Under the pieces are notes generated by a model, which was not told the origin of the DNA, made no database searches, and saw only the letters and a program-made list of their open reading frames with translations. Positions 1-12,142 of a DNA stretch of 64,000 bases are shown piece by piece. How positions within the stretch are numbered: the first letter of the stretch is position 1; each line of letters starts with the position of its first letter. The stretch is taken from positions 1 to 64,000 of the forward strand of contig NZ_SOZA01000010.1 in NCBI RefSeq assembly GCF_004519305.1, in the 5' to 3' direction. The position numbers and the translations under genes are program-made. The stretch is from Pseudomonas sp. RIT623 (lineage in GTDB: Bacteria > Pseudomonadota > Gammaproteobacteria > Pseudomonadales > Pseudomonadaceae).

Positions 1-367
1 CGAGCGCCTGGAGCATTTGCAGCGCCTGCTGGAAAGCCAGTTGCAACCGGCGGCACGCGAGCACTGCCATGTGGCATCGTGGAAAGAAGGCACCTTGTTG
101 CTGGTGGTGACCGATGGCCACTGGGCCACGCGTCTGCGCTACCAGCAAAAACGTCTGCAGCGCCAACTGCTGGCGCTGGAAGCCTTCGCCAACCTGACGC
201 GCATTCTGTTCAAGGTGCAGCCGCCGCTGGTGCCGGCCAAGCGCGAAGGCCAAGGGCCGGAACTGTCTGAAAACGCCGCCCAGAGCATTCGTGGCTCGGC
301 CGAGGGCATCAGCGACCCGAAGCTCAAGGCTGCACTGGAGCGCCTGGCGGCGCATGCCAAAGGCTAA
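1..367 (+). CDS. DciA-like DUF721 protein, 3' part
   Basis: The open frame runs in from the left edge (codons from base 2), so only the C-terminal part of about 120 residues is present; the TTG at 17 is an internal codon, not a convincing start. The sequence has the DUF721 pattern: a Leu-rich helix, then WKEGTLLLVVTDGHWATRLR and a basic RYQQKRLQRQL segment. In many bacteria without DnaC, DUF721 proteins (DciA) help load the replicative helicase. In Pseudomonas such a gene lies next to lpxC, which it faces here tail to tail. Function is inferred from the family; the N-terminus is not visible. Confidence 0.7.
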   Translation, partial: ERLEHLQRLLESQLQPAAREHCHVASWKEGTLLLVVTDGHWATRLRYQQKRLQRQLLALEAFANLTRILFKVQPPLVPAKREGQGPELSENAAQSIRGSAEGISDPKLKAALERLAAHAKG

Positions 368-401
368 CCCGTAAAAAGCCCCCCAGGAGATCGAGATCCA
401 T

Positions 402-471
402 GTAGGAGCCGGCTTGCCGGCGAACCTGCCACACCCCGCAGTGCCAGGTTCGCCGGCAAGCCGGCTCCTAC
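402..471. repeat. REP inverted pair (family A)
   Basis: Two 27-base arms (402-428 and 445-471) are exact reverse complements around a 16-base loop. Each arm holds the core GTAGGAGCCGGCTTGCCGG found repeatedly in this window. This is the REP doublet (REPIN-like) arrangement of fluorescent pseudomonads. It lies between the convergent DciA-like gene and lpxC. Confidence 0.9.
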
Positions 472-548
472 GAAAATCGCGCAAGGCCTTCACAAGCAAG
501 CCCATAGTTTGTTGAGGCCGCTCCCCTACCTATCAAAGTCGCAGGCAT

Positions 549-574
549 AAAAAAGGCCACCCGAAGGTGGCCTC
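549..574 (-). terminator. Terminator of lpxC / dcw cluster
   Basis: On the minus strand a GGCCACC stem, TTCG loop and GGTGGCC stem are followed by a run of T. It lies 24 bases past the lpxC stop and probably ends the whole dcw transcript. Confidence 0.85.
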
Positions 575-597
575 AATGAACTAGAGAGTGTTCGAAC

Positions 598-1509
598 TTA
601 CACGGCCGCGACAGGGCGCATGTACGAGATCGGTGCCGTGCTGGCATCTTCGAACGTGACCACTTCCCAGGCATCGGTTTCGGCGATCAGCTTGCGCAGC
701 AGCTGGTTGTTCAGCGCGTGTCCGGACTTGTAGCCCTTGAACTCGCCGATCAGGCTGTTGCCCAGCAGGTAGAGGTCGCCGATGGCGTCGAGAATCTTGT
801 GCTTGACGAATTCGTCATCGGAACGAAGGCCGTCTTCGTTGAGCACACCGGTTTCGTCGACGACGATGGCGTTCTCGACACTGCCACCCAGCGCAAGGTT
901 GTGCTTGCGCAGGTACTCGATGTCACGCATGAAACCGAAGGTGCGGGCGCGACTGACTTCCTTCACGAACGAGGTGCTGGAGAAGTCGACGACCGCGCTC
1001 TGGGTCTGGCCCTTGAGGACCGGGTGATCGAAGTCGATCTCGAAGCTCACCTTGAACCCGTCGAACGGCAGGAAAGTGGCGCGCTTGTCGCCCTCTTCCA
1101 CTGTCACTTCGCGCAGGATGCGGATGAACTTCTTCGGTGCGTCCTGTTCTTCCAGGCCGGCCGATTGGATCAGGAATACGAAGGGTCCGGCGCTGCCATC
1201 CATGATCGGCACTTCCGAGGCGGAGAGCTCGACGTAGGCGTTATCGATGCCCAGGCCCGCCATGGCGGAGAGCAGGTGCTCGACCGTATCGACTTTGACG
1301 TCACCGTTGACCAATGTCGTGGACATGGTGGTCTCACCGACGTTGGCCGCGCGCGCCGGGATTTCGACCACAGGGTCGAGGTCGGCGCGACGGAAGACGA
1401 TGCCGGTGTCGACAGGCGCAGGCTTGAGGGTCAGGTAGACCTTCTCCCCGGAGTGCAGGCCGACACCTGTGGCACGGATGGTATTCTTCAGGGTGCGTTG
1501 TCTAATCAT
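598..1509 (-). CDS. lpxC: UDP-3-O-acyl-N-acetylglucosamine deacetylase
   Basis: Zinc amidase that carries out the first committed step of lipid A synthesis, removing the acetyl group from UDP-3-O-acyl-GlcNAc in the cytoplasm. The 303-residue length is normal for the family. The zinc ligands are visible as His78 (TVEHLLSA), His237 and Asp241 ([10 protein letters not shown]), with the catalytic His264 in KSGHALNN. Starts [10 protein letters not shown], the usual start. It is the last gene of the dcw cluster, 112 bases after ftsZ, and a possible promoter of its own lies in that gap. LpxC is normally controlled by proteolysis; nothing in this sequence tests that. Confidence 0.98.
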   Translation of the reverse strand: MIRQRTLKNTIRATGVGLHSGEKVYLTLKPAPVDTGIVFRRADLDPVVEIPARAANVGETTMSTTLVNGDVKVDTVEHLLSAMAGLGIDNAYVELSASEVPIMDGSAGPFVFLIQSAGLEEQDAPKKFIRILREVTVEEGDKRATFLPFDGFKVSFEIDFDHPVLKGQTQSAVVDFSSTSFVKEVSRARTFGFMRDIEYLRKHNLALGGSVENAIVVDETGVLNEDGLRSDDEFVKHKILDAIGDLYLLGNSLIGEFKGYKSGHALNNQLLRKLIAETDAWEVVTFEDASTAPISYMRPVAAV

Positions 1510-1561
1510 GGCATTGGCCGCTTCAGCGCAAATTGCGAACAGGTATCAACAAAGGCTGGGG

Positions 1562-1570
1562 ATGATAACA
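1562..1570 (-). promoter_or_regulatory. Possible extended -10 promoter for lpxC
   Basis: On the minus strand the ftsZ-lpxC gap holds TGTTATCAT, an extended -10 element (TG-N-TATCAT), about 55 bases before the lpxC ATG. No good -35 box is seen at 17 bases, so this is a weak call. A separate lpxC promoter would let lipid A synthesis be set apart from the division genes. Confidence 0.35.
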
Positions 1571-1621
1571 GACCCGGCCTTTGCTGAACACCAATCACCC
1601 TTATACCCCTGATAAATTCCA

Positions 1622-2818
1622 TTAATCGGCCTGGCGACGCAGGAAGGCCGGGATATCCAGGTAGTCCAGGTCATCCTGAGGATTGAGTTTAGCGGCTGCC
1701 GCGGCACCTGCGTGGGCCTGGTTGCGCATCACGGTCGGACGCTCCAGGTCACGGTAGTTGACGGCTGGCTGCTCCTGGCGAACCGGCGCCGGGTTGGACG
1801 ACTCGTACACCTGCTGTGCGGTCTGCAGGGTGTTGTCGACGACCTTGACCGGCTTCTCGATGCGCGCGCCCAGGCCGGTGGCCACCACGGTCACATGCAG
1901 TTCGTCGCGCATGTCCGGGTCGATCACGGTGCCGACCTTGACCATCGCGTGGTCGGAGGCGAAGGCCTCGATGATGCTACCCACGTCGGAGTACTCACCC
2001 AGCGACAGGTCGGGACCGGCGGTGATGTTCACCAGGATGCCGCGGGCGCCCTGCAGGTTGACGTCTTCGAGCAGCGGGTTGCGGATCGCCGCCTCGGTGG
2101 CTTCGCGCGCACGGTTCGGGCCGCTGGCGCAACCGGTGCCCATCATCGCCATGCCCATCTCGCCCATCACGGTGCGCACGTCGGCGAAGTCGACGTTGAT
2201 CATGCCCGGACGCTTGATGATGTCGGAGATACCGCGCACGGCACCGGCCAGCACGTCGTCGGCCTTGGCGAAAGCGGACAAGAGGCTGGCATCCTTGCCC
2301 AGGATGGTCAGCAGCTTCTCGTTGGGGATGGTGATCAACGAGTCGACGCTCTCGGCCAGCATGCGGATGCCTTCATCGGCGATCTGCATGCGCTTGCGAC
2401 CTTCGAACGGGAACGGACGGGTCACCACCGCGACGGTGAGGATGCCCATTTCCTTGGCCACTTCGGCGATGATCGGCGCCGCGCCGGTACCGGTACCGCC
2501 GCCCATGCCGGTGGTGATGAACACCATGTTGGTGCCCTGCAGCACCTCGGCGATGCGCTCACGGTCTTCCAGCGCGGCCTGGCGGCCGACTTCCGGATTG
2601 GCGCCGGCACCCAGGCCCTTGGTCACGCCAGTGCCCAATTGCAGGATGGTGCGCGCGCCGATGTTCTTCAGCGCCTGGGCATCGGTGTTGGCGCAGATGA
2701 ACTCGACGCCTTCGATGTTGCTTTTGACCATGTGGTTGACGGCGTTGCCGCCACCACCGCCGACGCCGATCACCTTGATGACCGGACTTTGCGGGACGTT
2801 GTCTACGAGCTCGAACAT
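1622..2818 (-). CDS. ftsZ: Cell division protein FtsZ
   Basis: Tubulin-like GTPase that polymerises into the Z ring at mid-cell. The GTP-binding signature GGGTGTG is at residues 106-112 and the T7 loop NVDFAD at 207-212. A variable linker with an Ala-rich stretch leads to the conserved C-terminal peptide DYLDIPAFLRRQ, which binds FtsA and ZipA. Length 398 is typical of Pseudomonas. A strong Shine-Dalgarno (AGGAGAGGG) precedes the ATG. A 55-base gap separates it from ftsA. Confidence 0.99.
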   Translation of the reverse strand: MFELVDNVPQSPVIKVIGVGGGGGNAVNHMVKSNIEGVEFICANTDAQALKNIGARTILQLGTGVTKGLGAGANPEVGRQAALEDRERIAEVLQGTNMVFITTGMGGGTGTGAAPIIAEVAKEMGILTVAVVTRPFPFEGRKRMQIADEGIRMLAESVDSLITIPNEKLLTILGKDASLLSAFAKADDVLAGAVRGISDIIKRPGMINVDFADVRTVMGEMGMAMMGTGCASGPNRAREATEAAIRNPLLEDVNLQGARGILVNITAGPDLSLGEYSDVGSIIEAFASDHAMVKVGTVIDPDMRDELHVTVVATGLGARIEKPVKVVDNTLQTAQQVYESSNPAPVRQEQPAVNYRDLERPTVMRNQAHAGAAAAAKLNPQDDLDYLDIPAFLRRQAD

Positions 2819-2873
2819 TTTCCCTCTCCTTACAGTTCTCTAGTTGTCGCGCCTACCACTACTGCTTTGAAAC

Positions 2874-4142
2874 TCAGAAGTTGCTCTGGACCCAACGCTT
2901 GAGTCGCTCAAGCACTGGCCCCTTGGGTTCATCGCCATAGCTGTTGTTGCTGTTGCTGCTGTTGCTGATACCGGTCAGGGACGGGTCCTCGGACTGCTTC
3001 TGCAGACCGTAGGTGAGCAGACCCACGCCGGTGGAATAGATCGGGTTGCGTACCACGTCGCTCAGGCCGCGCACGCTGTGCGGCACGCCCAGGCGTACCG
3101 GCATGTGGAAGATTTCCTCGGCCAGTTCCACGGCGCCTTCCATCTTCGCGGTGCCGCCGGTGAGGACGATGCCGGCCGGCACCAGGTCCTCGAAGCCGCT
3201 ACGACGCAGTTCGGCCTGGATCAGGGTGAACAGTTCGTCGTAACGCGGCTCGACCACCTCGGCCAGGGCTTGGCGCGACAGTTCGCGCGGTGGGCGGTCA
3301 CCGACGCTCGGCACCTTGATGGTCTCGCCGGCACCGGCCAGCTTGGCCAGGGCGCAGGCGTAGCGGATCTTGATCTCCTCGGCGTATTGCGTCGGGGTGC
3401 GCAGGGCCATGGCGATGTCGTTGGTGACCTGGTCGCCAGCAATCGGGATTACCGCGGTGTGGCGGATCGCGCCTTCGGTGAAGATGGCGATGTCGGTGGT
3501 GCCGCCACCGATGTCCACCAGGCACACGCCCAGTTCTTTTTCGTCGTCGGTCAGCACCGAATACGCCGAGGCCAGTTGCTCGAGGATGATGTCGTCGATT
3601 TCCAGGCCGCAACGACGCACGCATTTCTCGATGTTCTGCGCCGCGTTGACCGCGCAGGTAACCACGTGGACCTTGGCTTCCAGACGCACGCCCGACATGC
3701 CCAGCGGTTCGCGCACGCCTTCCTGGTTGTCGATCACGTAGTCCTGCGGCAGCGTGTGCAGTACCCGCTGGTCAGCCGGGATGGCCACGGCCTGGGCGGC
3801 GTCGAGCACGCGCTCGAGGTCGGCGGTGCTCACTTCGCGGTCGCGGATGGCGACGATGCCGTGGGAGTTGAGGCTGCGGATGTGATTGCCGGCCACGCCG
3901 ACGAACGCCGAGTGAATGCGGCAGCCGGCCATCAGCTGGGCCTCTTCCACGGCGCGCTGGATCGACTGCACGGTCGATTCGATGTTCACCACCACGCCCT
4001 TCTTCAGGCCGCGCGATGGGTGGGTGCCGATGCCCACGATCTCCAGGGTGCCGTCCTCGCCGACTTCACCCACCAGCGCCACCACCTTGGAAGTGCCGAT
4101 GTCCAGCCCGACGATCATTTTGCCGCTATGCGCGTTTGCCAT
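2874..4142 (-). CDS. ftsA: Cell division protein FtsA
   Basis: Actin-like ATPase that tethers FtsZ to the membrane and recruits later divisome proteins. The start is set at MANAHSGKMIVG (4142), giving 422 residues. The frame stays open upstream to 4211 but those codons overlap ftsQ and are not family sequence. GLDIGTSKV is the phosphate-1 loop and DIGGGTTDIAIF the phosphate-2 loop. The C-terminal amphipathic helix ending LKRWVQSNF is the membrane-targeting sequence. Between core and helix lies a Ser/Asn-rich linker encoded by a short trinucleotide tract near 2939-2969. Follows ftsQ by 14 bases. Confidence 0.98.
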   Translation of the reverse strand: MANAHSGKMIVGLDIGTSKVVALVGEVGEDGTLEIVGIGTHPSRGLKKGVVVNIESTVQSIQRAVEEAQLMAGCRIHSAFVGVAGNHIRSLNSHGIVAIRDREVSTADLERVLDAAQAVAIPADQRVLHTLPQDYVIDNQEGVREPLGMSGVRLEAKVHVVTCAVNAAQNIEKCVRRCGLEIDDIILEQLASAYSVLTDDEKELGVCLVDIGGGTTDIAIFTEGAIRHTAVIPIAGDQVTNDIAMALRTPTQYAEEIKIRYACALAKLAGAGETIKVPSVGDRPPRELSRQALAEVVEPRYDELFTLIQAELRRSGFEDLVPAGIVLTGGTAKMEGAVELAEEIFHMPVRLGVPHSVRGLSDVVRNPIYSTGVGLLTYGLQKQSEDPSLTGISNSSNSNNSYGDEPKGPVLERLKRWVQSNF

Positions 4143-4156
4143 GGTCCTGCCTCTCT

Positions 4157-5026
4157 CTAATTCTTCGCAACGGCGGGTTGGGCCGTCGTCGGTGCATTCG
4201 GTTCCCGCCAACCAACGGCAAGTCCGTTGGAATAACGCAGATCGATGCGGGCGATATTGGTGATCTGGTCTTTAAGCGTCTTGTCGTAAATGGCAATGAA
4301 ACGGCGCATCTTCTCCACCAGGTGGTCGCGCCCCAGCAGCAGCTCGATGCCTGGGCCGGCGCTACCCGCGCCAGTGGTCAGGAACCAGCTGCCTCGCTCG
4401 CGCAGCTCCAGGCGAGCGATGGAAAAGCCCATGGGGCGCAGCATCTGGCTCAATACCTGATACTGCTGCATGACTTGTTGCTGAGCGCGCTGCGGCCCGA
4501 ACAGCTGCGGCAGGTGCTCGTAGTTGGCCAGCTCGCGCGGGGTGAAGGCCTGGCCTTGGTTGTTGAGCAAGGCCTCGTCACCCCAACGCGCCACCGGCAA
4601 CTGTTCTTCCAGGCGGATCACCACCTCGTCCGGCCACACCCGGCGCACTTCGGCATGGGCGATCCAGGGCATCTGCTCGAGCTCGACACGCATCGCCGCA
4701 AGGTCGACGGTGAAGAAGCTCGCCGCCACGTAGGGCGCAATGCGCTGTTGCACCGACTGCTGGCTGATGTAGCTGAGGTCGCCCTGCACGTCGATCTTGG
4801 TGATCGGCCGATCGGCATACGGCATCAGGCGGATGGCGCCTTCATAGGCGCCAAAGCCTGCGGCCACCAGCAGCACCGGCCACAGCAGGCGCTTGAGGCC
4901 GCCGAAGCTAGGCCGCGGCAGGCGCGCCGATACGGGCTCGTCGGCCACCAGTCGGCTGGCACCACGCGGCACCGGCTTGCTACGGCCGGTGACGGGTTGC
5001 TGCTGACGTATCATCGCGCCTTGCAT
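4157..5026 (-). CDS. ftsQ: Cell division protein FtsQ
   Basis: Bitopic inner-membrane divisome protein linking early and late division proteins through FtsB and FtsL. The N-terminal tail of about 45 residues is basic, followed by a single transmembrane helix at about 47-66. A periplasmic POTRA domain begins near residue 74 ([13 protein letters not shown]). Total 289 residues, as in related species. MIRQQQ at residue 5 is an alternative start. It sits six bases after ddlB and just before ftsA in the standard dcw order. Confidence 0.96.
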   Translation of the reverse strand: MQGAMIRQQQPVTGRSKPVPRGASRLVADEPVSARLPRPSFGGLKRLLWPVLLVAAGFGAYEGAIRLMPYADRPITKIDVQGDLSYISQQSVQQRIAPYVAASFFTVDLAAMRVELEQMPWIAHAEVRRVWPDEVVIRLEEQLPVARWGDEALLNNQGQAFTPRELANYEHLPQLFGPQRAQQQVMQQYQVLSQMLRPMGFSIARLELRERGSWFLTTGAGSAGPGIELLLGRDHLVEKMRRFIAIYDKTLKDQITNIARIDLRYSNGLAVGWREPNAPTTAQPAVAKN

Positions 5027-5032
5027 GATTGC

Positions 5033-7426
<2,394 letters not shown>

Positions 7427-7434
<8 letters not shown>

Positions 7435-8506
7435 GGGCCACCTCCAGGCAGATATCGACCACGGTGCTGGTTGCATCAGGCTTGGCCAGGCGCCGTGCGG
7501 TGCCAGCCATGGTGTTGAGTTTCTCGGGTTGCATCAGCACCTCGTTCAGGCGTTCAGCGAGCTGCGCTGCGCCAGTTGTCGCTTGTGGCATCAGGAAGGC
7601 AGCGCCTTCACGAGCCAGGTATTGGGCGTTGTGGGTCTGGTGGTCGTCGATGGCGTGGGGCAAGGGCACCAGCATCGAGGGCAGGCCTGCCGCCGCGAGT
7701 TCACTGACGGTCAGGGCGCCGGCCCGGCACACCACCATATCGGCCCAGCCATAGGCGTGGGCCATGTCCTTGATGAACGGTTCGACCTGGGCCTCGACAC
7801 CGGCCTCGTGATATCGCTCGGCGGTGACCGGCGCGTGGTTCTTCCCGGCCTGGTGGAACACTTCGGGGCGCAGGTTCGCCGGCACTTCGGACAGGGCCTT
7901 AGGCAACAATTTGTTCAATGGTTCCGCACCCAGGCTGCCACCCATCACCAGCAGGCGCGCGCGGCGCTCGGCCAAGGGCGCGCGGGTAGCGTCCATGAAC
8001 AGCTCAGGGCGCACCGGGTTGCCGGTGGTGCGCAGCTTGTCACTGGCGGCGAAGGTGTCCGGGAAGGCTTCGCAGACCCGCGCCGCCATCGGCAGCAGCA
8101 GGCGGTTGGTCGTGCCGGCCCGGGCGTTCTGTTCGTGGATCACCAGCGGCACGCCGCACAGCCGCGCGGCCAAGCCGCCGGGGCCGGTCACGTAGCCACC
8201 GAAGCCGACCACGCAGACCGGCTTGAGCTCGCGCACGATGCGCCGCGCCTGGAGCACCGCCTTGACCAGGGTGAACGGCGCCTTGAGCAGGGACAGCTTG
8301 CCCTTGCCACGCAGGCCCGTAACCTGGATCAGGTGCAACGGCAACCCGGCCTGGGGCACCAGTTCGTTCTCGATGCCGCGCGGGGTACCCAGCCAGTGCA
8401 CGCTGTAGCCGCGCGCCTGGAACTCGCGGGCACAGGCCAGCGCAGGGAACACGTGGCCACCGGTACCGCCGGCCATGATCAGGACATTCTTGCCGTCAGC
8501 GGCCAT
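7427..8506 (-). CDS. murG: Lipid II synthase MurG
   Basis: GT-B glycosyltransferase on the inner face of the membrane; transfers GlcNAc from UDP-GlcNAc to lipid I to make lipid II. The start [14 protein letters not shown] (8506) gives 359 residues. The G-loop GGTGGH is at 13-18, a second glycine loop is [11 protein letters not shown], and [18 protein letters not shown] is the UDP-GlcNAc site. The gene overlaps ftsW by 11 bases, so the two are probably translationally coupled. Confidence 0.98.
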
Positions 8507-9710
8507 GACTGGTCTCCTCGGCAAAGTCGCTTTCGTTGAATTCGTGCTCTTCGCTGCCCAGGTGCGTGCGGCTCTCCCACTCGATCCGCAGCAACAGCCC
8601 AACGCAAGCGCAGCAGATCACCAGCGAGCTGCCGCCGTAGCTCAGGAACGGCAAGGTCAAGCCCTTGGTTGGCAGCAGGCCGACGTTCACCCCGATGTTG
8701 ATCAGGAACTGGCCGATCCACAGGAACGACAGGCCGAACGCCATGTAGGCGGCGAAGAACTGTTTGGCCTTCTCGGCCCACAAGCCGATGTACAGCGCGC
8801 GCACGGTGATGAACACGAACAGCGCGATGGTCAGCAGCGAGCCGATCACCCCCAGCTCTTCGGCCAGCACCGAGAACACGAAGTCGGTGTGCGCCTCGGG
8901 CAGGTAGAACTGCTTCTGCACGCTGTTGCCCAGGCCCACGCCCAGCCACTCGCCGCGGCCGAAGGCGATCAGCGCCTGGGTCAGCTGGTAGCCGGAGCCG
9001 AACTGGTCGGACCAGGGATCGGTGAAGGTGATCAGGCGCGCCATCCGGTAGGGCTGGGCCTGCACCAGCACCACCACCGATATCACCGCCAGCACCACCA
9101 TCAGCGAGAAGCGGAACAAGCCCACCCCGCCGAGGAACAGCATGGCCGCCGCGGCGCCCATCATCACCACCGTGGCACCGAAGTCCGGCTCCATCAGCAG
9201 CAGGCCGGCCATTGGCAGCAGCACGATGAACGGTTTGAAGAAGCCCATCCAGCTTTCGCGCACCTCGGTCTGCCGGCGCACCAGGTAGCCGGCGAGATAA
9301 ATGACCACGAAGACCTTGGCGATCTCCGAGGGCTGGACGTTGAAGAAGCTGAAGCCGATCCAGCGCATCGAGCCGTTCACTTCGCGGCCGATGCCGGGCA
9401 CCAGCACCATCACCAGCAGGCCGAAGGCGCCGATCAGCATCATGAAGCCCATGCGCTGCCAGGTGGCGATCGGCACCAGGATCGTCAACACTCCGGCGCC
9501 GAGCCCCAGGGCCACGTACACCAGGTGGCGGAACATGTGGTACAGCGGGTTACCCGACTGCACGGCAGCCACTTCCGAGGAGGCCGAGGTGATCATCACC
9601 AGTCCCAGGCCCAGCAGCGCCAGGCAACCGGCCAGCAGCGGGAAGTCGAGGTCGATGCCACGACCGCTGATCAGCGGCGACGGGTAAGGCTTGAGGATGC
9701 CGAAGATCAT
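8496..9710 (-). CDS. ftsW: Peptidoglycan glycosyltransferase FtsW
   Basis: SEDS-family integral membrane polymerase that works with FtsI (PBP3) to make septal peptidoglycan. The 404 residues hold about ten hydrophobic segments. SEDS landmarks seen include MRWIGFSFFNVQPSEIAK, EPDFGATVV and the C-terminal GLTLPFLSYGGSS. The ATG overlaps the murD stop by four bases. Confidence 0.97.
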   Translation of the reverse strand: MIFGILKPYPSPLISGRGIDLDFPLLAGCLALLGLGLVMITSASSEVAAVQSGNPLYHMFRHLVYVALGLGAGVLTILVPIATWQRMGFMMLIGAFGLLVMVLVPGIGREVNGSMRWIGFSFFNVQPSEIAKVFVVIYLAGYLVRRQTEVRESWMGFFKPFIVLLPMAGLLLMEPDFGATVVMMGAAAAMLFLGGVGLFRFSLMVVLAVISVVVLVQAQPYRMARLITFTDPWSDQFGSGYQLTQALIAFGRGEWLGVGLGNSVQKQFYLPEAHTDFVFSVLAEELGVIGSLLTIALFVFITVRALYIGLWAEKAKQFFAAYMAFGLSFLWIGQFLINIGVNVGLLPTKGLTLPFLSYGGSSLVICCACVGLLLRIEWESRTHLGSEEHEFNESDFAEETSHGR

Positions 9711-11053
9711 GCCAGCCCCTCCACTGCCTGGGCGAACAGGCGCCCGCGTTGTTCGAAGTTCTTGAACATGTCCAGGCTGGCGCAGGCCGGCGACAGCAGC
9801 ACCGCGTCCCCCGGCTGGGCCAGTTCGGCGCAGCGCTGCACGGCTTCGTCGAGGGTCTTGACCCGTACTTGCGCCACGGCATCGCCCAATGTTTCAGCCA
9901 GACGCTCGGCATCACGACCGAGCAACACCACGGCACGGCAGTGTTGAGCCACCGGTACGCGCAGGGCGGCGAAGTCGGCGCCCTTGCCATCGCCACCGGC
10001 GATCAGCACCAGCTTGCCTTCGATATCGGCGCCCAGGCCTTCGATGGCGGCCAGGGCTGCACCGACGTTGGTAGCCTTGGAGTCGTCGTACCAGTTCACG
10101 CCGTTGCGCTCGCGCACCCACTGGCAACGGTGGGCCAGGCCCTTGAATTCGCGCAGGGCTTCGAGCATCGGCTCGAATGGCAGGCCGGCGGCATGGCCGA
10201 GGGCAAGCGCGGCCAAGGCGTTGCTCTGGTTGTGAGCGCCGCGGATCTTCAGCTCACGCACCGGCATGAGGGTCTGCAATTGGAACGCCAGGTACTTCTC
10301 GCCATCGACCTCGCGCAACCCAAAGGCTTTGAAGTCCGGTGCATTGAGACCAAAGCTCCAGCTCGGACGGCCTTCGACCGGCAGCGGCCGGCTCAGGGCA
10401 TCCTGGCGATTGACCACCACCTGGCGGGCGCCACGGAAGATCCGGTGCTTGGCCAGATGATAGGCCGGCAGGCCGCTGTAGCGGTCCATGTGGTCTTCGC
10501 TGATGTTCAGCACAGTGGCTACTTCGGCGTTGAGCTGGTCGGTGGTTTCCAGCTGGAAGCTCGACAGCTCCAGCACGTACAGCTCAACGTCATCGGCCAG
10601 CAAGTCGAGGGCCGGCGTGCCGAGGTTGCCGCCCACTGCCACACGTTTGCCGGCCTTGGCGGCCATCTCGCCGACCAGGGTGGTCACGGTGCTCTTGGCG
10701 TTGGAACCACTGATCGCCACGATCGGCGCCTTGGCATGACGGGCGAACAGCTCGATATCGCCGGAAAGCTTCACGCCGCGCGCGGCGGCCTGCTGCAAGG
10801 CCGGAGTGGCCAGGGCCAGGCCGGGGCTCACGTACAGCTCGCTGGCGCGGCAGAGGAACTCGACGTCCAGCTCGCCACAGCGCACTTCCACCTGCGGGTA
10901 TTCACGGCGCAGGGTGTCCAGTTCCGGCGGTTGCTCGCGGGTGTCGGCGACCGCAAAGGCAATGCCCCGGTTCGCCAGGAAGCGAACCAGGGACATGCCG
11001 CTCTTGCCGAGGCCGACAACGATGCGGAATTGGTCGGAAGCGATCAGTGACAC
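9707..11053 (-). CDS. murD: UDP-MurNAc-L-alanine--D-glutamate ligase
   Basis: Second Mur ligase; adds D-Glu to UDP-MurNAc-L-Ala. 448 residues. The N-terminal Rossmann loop is VVGLGKSGMS near residues 12-21, and the P-loop SGSNAKST is at 115-122, in the form used by gammaproteobacterial MurD (Asn in place of the usual His/Asn pair). DDSKATNVGA is the conserved substrate motif. The stop overlaps ftsW by four bases; mraY precedes it by six bases. Confidence 0.98.
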   Translation of the reverse strand: MSLIASDQFRIVVGLGKSGMSLVRFLANRGIAFAVADTREQPPELDTLRREYPQVEVRCGELDVEFLCRASELYVSPGLALATPALQQAAARGVKLSGDIELFARHAKAPIVAISGSNAKSTVTTLVGEMAAKAGKRVAVGGNLGTPALDLLADDVELYVLELSSFQLETTDQLNAEVATVLNISEDHMDRYSGLPAYHLAKHRIFRGARQVVVNRQDALSRPLPVEGRPSWSFGLNAPDFKAFGLREVDGEKYLAFQLQTLMPVRELKIRGAHNQSNALAALALGHAAGLPFEPMLEALREFKGLAHRCQWVRERNGVNWYDDSKATNVGAALAAIEGLGADIEGKLVLIAGGDGKGADFAALRVPVAQHCRAVVLLGRDAERLAETLGDAVAQVRVKTLDEAVQRCAELAQPGDAVLLSPACASLDMFKNFEQRGRLFAQAVEGLA

Positions 11054-11059
11054 GCTCGT

Positions 11060-12142
11060 TTACCTCAGTTTCAGGGTGGCAAGGCCGATCAGCACCAGGA
11101 TCACGGTGATGATCCAGAAGCGGACGATCACCCGAGGTTCGGGCCAGCCCTTGAGTTCAAAGTGGTGGTGGATCGGCGCCATGCGGAACACGCGCTTGCC
11201 GGTCAGCTTGAAGGAGGCCACCTGAATGACCACCGACAGGGTTTCCATGACGAACACGCCGCCCATGATGAACAGCACGATTTCCTGGCGCACGATCACC
11301 GCGATTGTGCCCAGCGCGGCGCCCAGTGCCAGGGCGCCAACGTCGCCCATGAACACCTGGGCCGGGTAGGTGTTGAACCACAGGAAGCCCAGGCCGGCGC
11401 CGATCAGCGCGCCGCAGAACACGATCAGCTCGCCAGCACCCGGCACGTAGGGAATCAGCAGGTATTCGGCGAACTTCACGTTGCCCGACAGGTAGCAGAA
11501 GATGCCCAGGGCACCGCCGACCATCACCGTCGGCATGATCGCCAGGCCATCGAGGCCATCGGTGAGGTTGACCGCGTTGCTCGAGCCGACGATGACGAAA
11601 TAGGTGAGCACGATGAACCCGGCACCCAGCGGAATGGCCAGGTCCTTGACCATCGGGATGATCAGCGTGGTTTCGACGCTGGTCGGCGCGGTCTGGTAGA
11701 GGAAGATCGCCGCCGCCAGGCCGAATACCGATTGCCAGAAGTACTTCCAGCGGCTCGGCAGGCCACGGGAGTTCTTTTCGATCACCTTGCGGTAGTCGTC
11801 GACCCAGCCGATGGCGCCGAACGCCAGGGTGACGATCAGCACCACCCATACGTAGCGGTTGCTCAGGTCGGCCCACAGCAGGGTGCTGATGGCGATGGCC
11901 GACAGGATCAGCGCGCCGCCCATGGTCGGGGTGCCGGACTTGGACAGGTGCGATTGCGGGCCGTCGTTACGCACGGCCTGGCCGATCTGGCGGATCTGCA
12001 GGGTACGAATCATCCAGGGGCCCAACCACAGGGCCAGGGACAACGCGGTCAGTACACCCAGGATCCCGCGCAGGGTCAGGTACTGGAAGACCGCGAAGCC
12101 CTTGTGGAACTGTTGCAGATACTCGGCCAACAGCAGCAGCAT
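11060..12142 (-). CDS. mraY: Phospho-MurNAc-pentapeptide transferase
   Basis: Integral membrane enzyme that moves phospho-MurNAc-pentapeptide to undecaprenyl phosphate, forming lipid I. The start [12 protein letters not shown] (12142) gives 360 residues, the same as E. coli MraY. The catalytic Asp pair is D115-D116 in WVDDYRK, and [10 protein letters not shown] and the HHHFELKGW loop are visible. The start codon shares one base with the murF stop (TAATG), so the genes are likely coupled. Confidence 0.98.
   Translation of the reverse strand: MLLLLAEYLQQFHKGFAVFQYLTLRGILGVLTALSLALWLGPWMIRTLQIRQIGQAVRNDGPQSHLSKSGTPTMGGALILSAIAISTLLWADLSNRYVWVVLIVTLAFGAIGWVDDYRKVIEKNSRGLPSRWKYFWQSVFGLAAAIFLYQTAPTSVETTLIIPMVKDLAIPLGAGFIVLTYFVIVGSSNAVNLTDGLDGLAIMPTVMVGGALGIFCYLSGNVKFAEYLLIPYVPGAGELIVFCGALIGAGLGFLWFNTYPAQVFMGDVGALALGAALGTIAVIVRQEIVLFIMGGVFVMETLSVVIQVASFKLTGKRVFRMAPIHHHFELKGWPEPRVIVRFWIITVILVLIGLATLKLR

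Noticed and set aside
402..471. REP pairs considered as CRISPR repeats or attachment sites
   Set aside because: The copies are inverted pairs at scattered places, not direct repeats with regular spacers, and no cas, integrase or tRNA gene accompanies them.
4142..4211. Longer ftsA start at 4211
   Set aside because: The extra 23 codons overlap ftsQ, and the family consistently starts at MANAHSGK, which also has the correct spacing after ftsQ.
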